Part shown: piece after piece, positions 55,430 to 64,000 of the stretch | How the letters are laid out: each line of letters opens with the position of its first letter | Numbering within the stretch: position 1 is the stretch's first letter | From: Myotis daubentonii | Lineage: Eukaryota > Chordata > Mammalia > Chiroptera > Vespertilionidae | Direction of reading: 5' to 3' | Length of the DNA stretch: 64,000 nucleotides | Assembly: GCF_963259705.1 (NCBI RefSeq) | Contig: NC_081840.1 | Location: 150,658,282-150,722,281, forward strand | Program-made: the position numbers and the translations under genes | The notes under the pieces: generated by a model | What the model was told of the DNA's origin: nothing | Database searches by the model: none | The model's input: the letters and a program-made list of their open reading frames with translations, nothing else

Positions 55430-57460
55430 CTAAACAAGCCAGGAAGCAACCACATGTCAAGAAGGTATTTATGGACTGCTCTCCTACATGTTGGTTTTAC
55501 AAATTAACATTAAACCTTCAAATAACCATGGCTTGGTGTGACTTTAAGGGCTCCTTTCTATTTACATAATGATATATCATGTTTGTCTTAATAGCACTGT
55601 AAAATATTAGTAACCATCCATAAATAGAGCTCTGATAAAATGATATTTCATTTCAGAATCACTAATCTATGTTAAGACCATTTTGGTCAAGGTCCTGTAA
55701 CTGTTGTTAGGATTTCAACCCCTATAGGTCAGAGAAAGAAGATGGGAAAATCCTTAATAAAATGTTGTTAGAAGCTACAGGTGGGAAATAAAGAAGCTCT
55801 TGTGACCTATAATCTTATTCCCTCACAAAGTCACCAAGAGAGCACAGCAGCTTCTGCAGCTGAAATTAGACAGCACACTAGTGGCTTTTCAATCTCAATT
55901 TTTACAGTTCGATGTTATCATTTTCAGTGAAGAACAAATGAAGGGTACCACAGTTCTTCCCAAGATGTTCTCTCCGGGTTTAATCAGCCCACTCAACCAC
56001 ATGAGTGACTGTGCCTGAACAGTATTTTATTCCCATTTATAAACAATGTAGACGTTTTACGGTCCTGCTCATAAAGAAACACTATACTCTCACCATGCTT
56101 TATTTGGGTTTTATCTTTTTTATGCCAAATACATCTGAAAAAATTTCCCTTTAAACATTTAATACTAACTCAGATCAATTTTATAATGAGAGTTGTCATG
56201 GGATGATACAATCTACCCTAGACATTAGCCCTGGTAGTGCCAAGTTCTGCCAATAAATGGCCCCACCATATTGGCATTCTGGGTAAAAAGAGCCTAGAAA
56301 AGGACTACAGGCAAGTGATAATTGTGCCCCTTTAATGTATGCCTCTGATTGCTCCTGCCCGAAGAGTATCAGGCTTTGACTTTGCCCCATCCATACAGCT
56401 ACTGGTAGTGGTGGAAAACTACATTTCCGCCACATGTAACTAAATATTGAGGGATAACTGGCTTGTCACTTCAATTGGCTTAGAAGAGCATGTGACTTGC
56501 ATTTTTGTTGACCCAAAGAGGGAAAAAAAATACTTCCTGGGAAGCACTATTGATCTACTTGTCTTTCTTTCACAAAACTAACACTTTGTAGTTTCCTCAT
56601 TAATTTGGAAAAATATTAAGAAAATTATAAAATAATAGGGATTAAAAATATTTACCTGTGGGACTATCTAGAGAAAGGTAGAGAGCAATTTTCTGTGTTT
56701 TTTTCCTCCCCATTTATAGAAAGCATCTCTCTATTTACTACATTTCATCAAAGTTACATTTCAAAAAAGCTTGATTAATACTAAAAATTACTTTTAAAAA
56801 TAGGTTTAGAGAACTCTAAAATTGCTGGTATGGAATTAAAAAAATAGTTACTTGTGTTTTGGATAACAGACTCTTTTACACACATTTATTATTTTTTCTT
56901 AACGTTCATCATGCATTAGAGAAGTAGAATTTAGTATCATTTGAAGAATATAAAGCTTTATAGATTTAATTTGCTATCAAGAATTTGAATAATGTTAAGG
57001 TTTGGATTTAACATAAGCTCAGGGTTTGTCACATACAATTTTCATTTATTTACCTTGTATAGGTAAATAACTTTGTTTAATAGTTGCCTCTATAGCAGTT
57101 TACTTGACAAATTATGTCAAATATTTGCTTTCTGAAATCCTGAGAATCGGTTGAGTACCATTACACTTCATGTTGGCAAAAAATAAATAAATATGTGACC
57201 AAGGAAGTCCTGTCATTAATTTGTCAGAAAAGCTCGTTGTCATTTCTGAAAATTTAATGTCATTGAAGCTCTATTTCCAATAGCAAAGGAGCACTATTGC
57301 TAATAGACTTCAGAGCTTGAAATAAATAAATCTTTGGAATCCTGTTGCATCTCTTGGGGTGTGACATTTGACAGTCTTTTATAGCACAGAACAAAACAAG
57401 TTTGTGAGCTGGAATTCAATTGTGGCGTATTGATTCCTTGCATCAGTCATTATTCCCTGC

Positions 57461-57470
57461 TGATTGACAG
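57461..57470 (+). promoter_or_regulatory. Exact PBX-MEIS/PREP composite motif
   Basis: TGATTGACAG is the classical decamer bound by PBX with MEIS or PREP homeoproteins. It sits in the middle of a repeat-free block. A single 10-mer can occur by chance, so function is only a suggestion. Confidence 0.35.
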
Positions 57471-59865
57471 GTGAAAATTGGTTACGTTAAGTATTTCATA
57501 TGTTATATTGGCTGACATTTGCTTGCCTGCTCCTGTGTCAATATTGTTGTAAAGATCTCCAGCTTTATGAGATAGCAATAGACACTGACTGTGGCTTTTG
57601 TGTGATGTTCCAGTGTTTTTCCTGACATAATTTAAGTCATATTAAAAACCAGAAGCATCTTCCCTCTTGAGAAGCTTAATGCCAATATTATTGTCTTCCA
57701 GGGGAAGATCATGTATGCTCATAATCGGGTGCTAATTTCCTCCCGTACGCTCATGTTTAGGCATTAGGCACTATAACTGTAAAATTGAGCCTTCTTGATT
57801 GATTCATGTCAAGCCTCATCTCAGATCCTGCAGGGGAAGTCATCCAGCTGACCCTTTTTACACTAAAAGAAGAGATTTGTGTTCCTTTCTTTCACCTGGA
57901 ACCATCAAATTGACTGAATAATCTGTAATACATTAGTGCTGACATTTGTTAGGGGAGAATTAAACAAGACACAGTGATCATTCCCTAGAATAAAAATTGT
58001 GTTTGATTTCCAGCAGAGTTCTATTAAAGTGATGATGGAATCAGTCTCTTTCAAGGCGGAAAATTGTGAATATTCTCTGCATTAATGAATGAAGTTAACA
58101 CACTAATTGCTCATAATATTTATTCCACCAATATGAGTATTAAGGGATAAGGAGGCCCTGATTTATGTCACCACATATTTGTAATCAAGTTGAACTTTTT
58201 GTGAAGAGAAAAGATTCTTGTCTTTTAGTTTTTGCTAGTCTGAGATGTAAAAAGTTGCATTATTTCCTAAGATATAAAAATTAACCCCCAAATGGCCTAT
58301 TATCCAGTGTTAACTCACTTGAGAAATACAAGAATATTGAGTGAGCTGCATACCCCAGTCCTAAATTTGATTCCTGAATTTCATTTTGACACTTCAGTTT
58401 TCAGTGTCTTTGAATGTAGATCCAGAAAAGTCCTTATGGCTCACTCTTTTCTAAAGCATGTAGGAATCATAGTCACTGAGCTTCATTTGAAGCTGAACCT
58501 GAACAAATGTACTTCATAGGTACTGGTCTTCATTCACAGCCATTGGTTACCAGCTCATCAACCACAACTGTCAACATGGAACAGAGTCATATTACACTCC
58601 TTTGAGTTCACATGTGCGTGTTTTGTAAAAAACACAGTGTTTTATTTCTAACTTGTGTAGGCCTAATTCTCAAGATGGTTTGTTCATAAGTGATTATGTG
58701 AGTATGTTTTTCATCATGAGTTCACACTTCTTAGAAGTACCACTTAAAACTGAACCTTTCCTACTCTTGACTATATTTGCTGAAGCAATTGTCAAGTTTG
58801 TTAATTGGGGTCATTTCAAAGTGTTAATATGCCTGTACTCTATATACTCCATGCCATGTGAAGCAATTTTGGGTAGAGAACTGAGCAATTTTCAAATAAT
58901 TAATATAGAGGGGGAAAATGTCCCTTGTCCTCAAAGATTGTAAAGGACTCTAGGAATTATTAAAGTTAAATGGACAATTAATGAAATAGTAGGGAAGCAC
59001 CTATCAATTTCTATAAACAAAACTCTTAGTTTAAGGGGATAAAATAAATTGGTTTTACTTCATTTAGTTTGTTATCTTGAAGATGGCATATTTCTGTCCA
59101 AGAAGCTTCATGAACAAACGTAAAATACACCATCTATGCCAAGCACCCTGTTAGGAAGTGAAGCTAACATGAAGACATGAGGCCTGCTCTCATGGAGTTC
59201 ACAGTCTCTGGGCAGAGATAGAATGACATGCTTCCAATCAAATAGCTAAATAAATAAAATGTGCTGAAAGTAAATATGCTCATTGTTGATGATCCAACTA
59301 GTTTGCACTCCAATTTCGTGAATAAAAGCACATGTATTCAAATTTTAGAATAATTTCTGCAACTTACAGTGGAAAACTATCATGCAGAAAACAGTGACAC
59401 ACAATTTATGAAATCAGAATCAAATATTTGACAGTTTATCTAGTGTCCATGAGCCCATTATTGACAAGAGCACTTGCTATAAATGGAGAGCATTACAAGT
59501 CTCATAAATGCACTTTTAAGGAAAGTACCAGAAGCTCTTGGGTTGTCAATTATCCTGTCACCTGCTAAGCATGAGAAGACCTGAGGAGCTTCAAGGACAA
59601 TACTTATGTTTTCACTGAAATTACTAACTAGATCAAGATCAAGCTAATCTATTATTACTAACTGTAAAATAAAATAAAAGAACACTGAACATGGTACAAG
59701 AAGCCAGATCATTCTGACCTGAAATTCCTGACCTGAAAAAGGAATTTGGACTACTTAATTTATGATGTCATTCCTAAACCTAAAATTCAATGAAAATTCC
59801 ATATATGTTTAAAATGGTACAAATAAGTCTATATGGCAAAGAAGGGTATGCATGAAACTAAAACA

Positions 59866-60093
59866 TCCTATATAATAAAAGGTTAATATGCAAATTGTCC
59901 CCTTGGGAGTTTGACCAACCGGGAGTTTGACCACTCGCTATGACATGTGGTGACCACCAGGGGGCAGTAAAGAATGAAGGAAGGCCCCAGTCAGCAACTG
60001 GCAGCCAGGAGAAGGAAGGCCCCCATCATCCCTGATCGCTGGCCAGGCCTAGAAACCCTACCTGTGCACGAATTTTATGCACTGGGCCTCTAG
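59866..60093 (+). mobile_element. Short complete HeliBat-type Helitron (L)
   Basis: 228 bp, from TCCTATATAATAAAAGGTTA to 'ttatgcactgggcctctag'. It is inserted between A and T as Helitrons do. It has 'atatgcaaattgtccccttg', the block 'cgctatgacatgtggtgacc' with a CTCF-like motif, and the hairpin region 'gtgcacgaattttatgcac'. Confidence 0.96.
59951..59969 (+). promoter_or_regulatory. CTCF-like motif in Helitron L
   Basis: TGACCACCAGGGGGCAGTA matches TGGCCACCAGGGGGCGCTA at 16 of 19 positions. Binding is inferred only. Confidence 0.6.
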
Positions 60094-60729
60094 TTTTATA
60101 ATAAGAAAATGTGTTTTTTAGTTTATTAATATGTGAGCAAATGAAACGTGAGTGACAATGATTTGCCAAGCACTGTCAGAAGTCCGAGGTACAAAGGTAA
60201 ATAGGACCAAGTCCCTGTCTTGTGTGTCTTGTGGCTAACAGGAGAAGCAATCAAGTCACATAGCTTGATGAGCCCTATTAAAGAAGCATGTATATATTGC
60301 TATGGAAGTCTAGAAGAGGCATCAACTTATTGCATGGGACACAGAAAATTGTCAGAGAGTCAGAGGTGACATTTCAGCTGGATAGATATTAAAGAATGTG
60401 TGGGGCTTTCAAGGCAGCAAAGGTGAGAATGAATGAATTCTCCAAGAATACGGTGCTATTGGTCAGCATCCCTTCAATGGGAGCATAATTCTCTCCAAAT
60501 AGTTAAAGCAAGAAGGAATTTAAAATAGGATGTTATTTAACTTACAAATCTCTCGTAAGATTGAAGACATTTAGTTGGGCTCTTAGAAATGGCTCCTAAA
60601 GTCAGACTATGGAGCCTGGCCACAAAGGAATGGCTATTTTTTTCTAAAACCAGGAACTTCCTGCCCAAGAAAGCATGATCACACTCCCTATTAAGAATAT
60701 GATGCATCAGCCACGAGACCAGGGACCAC
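60094..60729. other. No gene; faint L2/MIR trace
   Basis: 'gatttgccaagcactgtcag', 'tacaaaggtaaataggacca' and 'agtccctgtcttgtgtgtct' (60,160-60,230) resemble the ancient L2/MIR-type consensus. The rest is unassigned. Confidence 0.45.
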
Positions 60730-60870
60730 TGTTGGCATGTAAGCCCCACAAGGGCAGGGGGCATGGTGTGCTCTGCTCACTGATACATCTCATGTATGAA
60801 TCAGGATGATTGTTTGGCATGTGAGAGGTGCTCAATGGATATCTTTTTCAATGAATTGAATAAATGAACT
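60730..60870 (+). mobile_element. L2 3' end
   Basis: 'taagccccacaagggcaggg', 'tgtttggcatgtgagaggtg' and 'ctcaatggatatctttttca' then 'tgaattgaataaatgaa' follow the L2 3' end closely. Confidence 0.75.
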
Positions 60871-62479
60871 GCTATTTCTACTGCTCAAGAACCATGCCAT
60901 GCCTAAGATAATTTACTCCAGCCAGTGGATTTCCTGGAGCCTACTTTTCAATATGCACCAAGTTGACAAGACTAATATTGAAAAGAGAATTCAAATGCCT
61001 TCCTGATGCTGCTTGTCATTAGAGATAATTGATATTTCAGAAGCATGACCTCTACCTCACTTTGGCTTTCAGTCTCAAGTGATAGCCTTAGATTGGCAGA
61101 ATCTAGTCACTTCCAGGACCTACCACAGAAGGAGACTTGAAAATATGGGGTTTTGTTTTTTTAGCCTCTTCAATACAAGACAGCATTACAAGAGAGGTGA
61201 ACAGCCTATCCCTTTACATCTTAACATCCATGTATACACTTCTTATTGTATGTAAGCTTATTAACAACAAGGAGACTAGCATTCTCCCACCTACCATGCA
61301 ACTATGATGAATCAAAATAAAAATGCCCCACTCCCTCTGCAAGAATGGACACAAAGTTCTACCTGTTACTGAATTTACCTCTGAGCACTCCATTATTCTC
61401 CTAGTGGAGTTTAAGTTCTGCCTTTTTGTCTTATAATCTATGTACTAAATATTAAACTTAACCATATTCATACAATATATAGAAGGGATGGGGAAAGAGG
61501 AGGAAATAAGTGGAACTAAAAACATTCAACCACATAAAATGTGGGGTCTGGTGAAATTAATGAACTGACTGGAGTGAACTTGTACTGAAAGTTAGATCCA
61601 CTGGGTCCAACTATGTGAGCCAAATATATTCTAGTCCCATTGTGTTAGGAACCATTTGGTAGTGGATGTCTACTCTGCCTTAAATATCAATGGAGAGGGT
61701 TTGTGTCATGTCCCTGACTATGATTTTTCAGGGCTTCAGTGGTGATGTCAGTCACCCTGATATAGGAATATTGGATCACAGGGACTGTGATGGAGCTGTT
61801 GGCTGCTTCCTTACTGGGACTTACCTTTCTACACCTGTATCTCACCCTCCCACACATGCAGAAGTAAAGAAACTTCTATAGGTGACAGAGAATTCAGAGT
61901 TGGAATATGGTAATTCTGTTTCTCTAATACCCAGTCCCTGTCCCCTTTGTTCTTAGCCATAACACCCAGCTGGTCACTGTCCTGTACATAGCAGAATACC
62001 ACATAATTTCATTTCTGAAGAATCTGCCTGCATGAATTAATGCGCAGTATGCGTGGGCGCATTAATCCTAGCCAGTACCTCAAAGGATCCCTGTGGTGAA
62101 GACAATCTCTTCCCTGCCTGTGCTATATGTCAGTAATCTCATTAAGAAAATCTTCAGACTTTTCCTTTCACTAATCTTCCACCTGACCACCTGGCCAAAA
62201 TATTGTCCTGTAAATAGTCTCTGCTCTGCCCATGTTTCCTTCAGGAAACTAATGGTAAATGTTCTGCCTGATGGAAAGATTTTCCCCTTAAGCCCATTTC
62301 TGAATACAGCTGCAGTGCTGGAATGATCCATTGCTGGCTGGAGGACCTGAAAGCTAGTAGACTGGTTTTATGGAGACTCTCTATGAGGCTATAGATACAA
62401 GTGAAGGGGAGGATGGCATGCAACAAAAAGAGGTGCAGTGTAGTCTAGGACACCTCGAACAATTTATTTGTGATTTTAA
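60871..62479. other. No gene or recognisable repeat
   Basis: Unique-looking sequence with no supported feature. Open frames up to 83 codons on both strands at 62,080-62,331 overlap each other and show no domain. Confidence 0.5.
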
Positions 62480-62693
62480 AAAATATGCTTTTATTATTTT
62501 TTTAAATACTATTTTTTAAAGATTTTTTAAAATTGATTTTTAGAGAGAGAGGAAGGGAGAGGGTTGCCCCCTGCATGCACCCAGACCACGAATCGAACCA
62601 TCAACTTGAGTATGTGCCCTGATTGGGAATTGAACCCATGACCTTTCAGTGCACAGGATGGTGCTCAGCCTACTGAGCCACACTGGCCAAGGT
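62480..62693 (-). mobile_element. Ves SINE, minus strand
   Basis: Plus-strand 'aaattgatttttagagagag', 'gttgccccctgcatgcaccc', 'gattgggaattgaacccatg' (box B reversed) and 'gcctactgagccacactggc' (box A side). The tail region contains duplicated A/T-rich blocks, and the long T-rich stretch at 62,480-62,540 is its poly(A) end. Confidence 0.88.
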
Positions 62694-63192
62694 TTATTTG
62701 TGATTTTAAAAGGTACTCAAGGCTGATGATCTTGTACAACAATGTCAACTTGACAATGGGCTACTGCTGCCTCCTTCTAACTCCGTGGCTTTGGGATAAA
62801 AACACCTGGTTAAAGATAGGTAGCCCAGAACATATGGTCACTTGGTACCTCATATTCAATATAATCCAGTAGCAGGCCAACAGAACAATTATTAGCACAG
62901 AAAGCTTTCTTCTCTAAAATCTAAGAGGCCTGAGCTTCTGCTATCAGACATTGCCAGTCTTCTTACATTTTTCTAATCTCCAAGCACCATTATATCTGCT
63001 GAGCCCAGAGCAGGCTGCAGCCTAGACTAGCTAAAAGTCGGCTTTTTCTCTGTGACCACTCAAAGTTTGCAGCCACAAGGGATACTCAGTACATGTTATA
63101 AAAATACCCACAAGTATGGTTTAAATTGCCTCTGAATCAAAAGAAGCCCACCAAGCATTATTCCATTTTCTGAATGATAGTCTTGTAACTGT
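62694..63192. other. No recognisable feature
   Basis: Unassigned sequence. Confidence 0.45.
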
Positions 63193-63592
63193 TCTTTTTT
63201 AAAAATTTTATTTTATTGTTTAAGGTATTACAGATAGTAGTACATATGTCTCCTTTTTCCCCCACTGACCTTCCCCCGGCCTCCCCTACCCCCCAGCACA
63301 TGCCCTCAACACACCCCCCCAGTGTCTTGTGTCCATTGGTTATGCTTATATGCATGCATACAAGTCCTTCGGTTGATCTCTTACCTACCCTCCCTCCCCC
63401 AACACTCCCCAGCCTTCCCACTGTAGTTTGACAGTCTGTTCAATGCTTCTCTGCCTCTGTATCTATCTTTTTGTTCATCAGGTTATGTTCTTTATTACCC
63501 ATAAATGAGTGAGATCATGTGGTATTTTTCTTTCACTTCCTGGCTTATTTCACTTACCATAATGCTCTCCAGTTGCATCCATGCTGTTGCAA
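63193..63592 (-). mobile_element. 5'-truncated L1 3' end, minus strand
   Basis: Begins with a T/A-rich tail. It continues through the bat L1 3' UTR ('gcttatatgcatgcatacaa', 'ttcggttgatctcttaccta') and ends in the distal ORF2 region ('gagtgagatcatgtggtatt', 'accataatgctctccagttg', 'catccatgctgttgcaa'). The flanks 'gtaactgttcttt' and 'caactgttcttt' (63,186 and 63,590) suggest a target duplication AACTGTTCTTT. Confidence 0.9.
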
Positions 63593-64000
63593 CTGTTCTT
63601 TAACATTTGAGATTACCTGACATGCTGCACACTCTTGGTCTCCACAGCTTCATGGAATTTTTGTGGCATGCAATTCTCTTCCTCTTACATGCATCTGTCT
63701 TCCTTAGACACATAGATCATAATCATTTCCTGCCCACCATCTCCTAATAGCACATAGATTTTCATAGACAGGGCCAACATGATACCTTCTGTGATGGCGT
63801 TAGGACCAGTAAATTATAACAGAGAATCAGAAAAATGACATACTGAAGCACTGTAGTAGTGGTATACTACTGTCACTGACAGGTGACAACACATTGCTTC
63901 TGGAATTGTCTGCTTCTTGGGAAAGAAAAACTTCATTTGCTAGATAAACGGTTACATGCCTGGTGCCAGAAATTGGGTTGATGTTCTTCAATAAAGAGAA
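63593..64000. other. No recognisable feature
   Basis: Unassigned sequence to the window edge. Confidence 0.45.

Larger units (their letters stand above)
55044..59865. other. Long unique stretch, no gene
   Basis: About 4.8 kb with no transposable element I can name, apart from a CA microsatellite. The section at 57,000-58,150 has even base composition, many short palindromic TF-like words and a perfect PBX-MEIS decamer, and reads like conserved regulatory DNA. A weak L2/MIR-like trace ('caagcaccctgttaggaagt') lies at 59,138. Confidence 0.5.

Noticed and set aside
62080..62331. Overlapping frames of about 80 codons on both strands
   Set aside because: Neither strand shows protein-like features. 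Dual-strand openness suggests chance.

Overview
The window is nuclear DNA from a vespertilionid (vesper) bat. The evidence is its mobile elements: twelve HeliBat-type rolling-circle transposons or fragments (5' TC-CTATATAATAAAAGG, 3' hairpin plus GGCCTCTAG), tRNA-derived Ves SINEs, mariner and piggyBac MITEs, L1, a HAL1-like element, and a recent class II endogenous retrovirus (ERV). I recognise no host protein-coding exon, rRNA, functional tRNA or CpG-island promoter, so the window is intergenic or deep intronic. Every long open frame I examined falls in a repeat or looks spurious.

Layout. 0-12 kb is a nested graveyard. It holds L1 pieces on both strands, an MLT1 LTR, and a MaLR LTR broken by a solo LTR and by a piggyBac-like MITE. 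An L1 on the minus strand (5.8-10.2 kb) is itself broken by a mariner MITE, which two tandem Helitrons have split, and by an L1 3' end. 12-22 kb has L1 3' and 5' fragments, two Helitrons and about 5 kb of sequence I cannot assign. 22-27.5 kb carries a HAL1-like element split by a SINE with clean target duplications, and two Helitrons.

27,719-30,163 is the most notable locus: a complete but non-autonomous class II ERV on the minus strand. Its two 780-bp LTRs are identical base for base and flanked by a 6-bp target duplication. It keeps a tRNA-Lys primer site and a polypurine tract, but only a stub resembling the start of gag, so it must have been moved recently by another element's proteins.

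32-41 kb is Helitron-rich and includes three different Helitrons joined head to tail (35,701-37,846), a solo LTR, an intact mariner MITE, an L1 5' end with no 3' part, and a hAT-like MITE. From about 41.4 to 62.4 kb repeats are sparse and mostly ancient (MIR, L2, MLT1), with one Ves SINE and two Helitrons. This stretch has long unique AT-rich blocks with the look of gene-desert regulatory DNA, including an exact PBX-MEIS/PREP decamer at 57,461. The window ends with a minus-strand SINE and the 3' end of a minus-strand L1.

No genes work together here. Possible function lies in what the elements carry: three Helitrons hold near-consensus CTCF-like motifs, two hold YY1-like motifs, and the ERV brings two complete promoter-bearing LTRs. 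Family names come from recognition by eye, and boundaries are exact only where a target duplication or terminal motif is cited.
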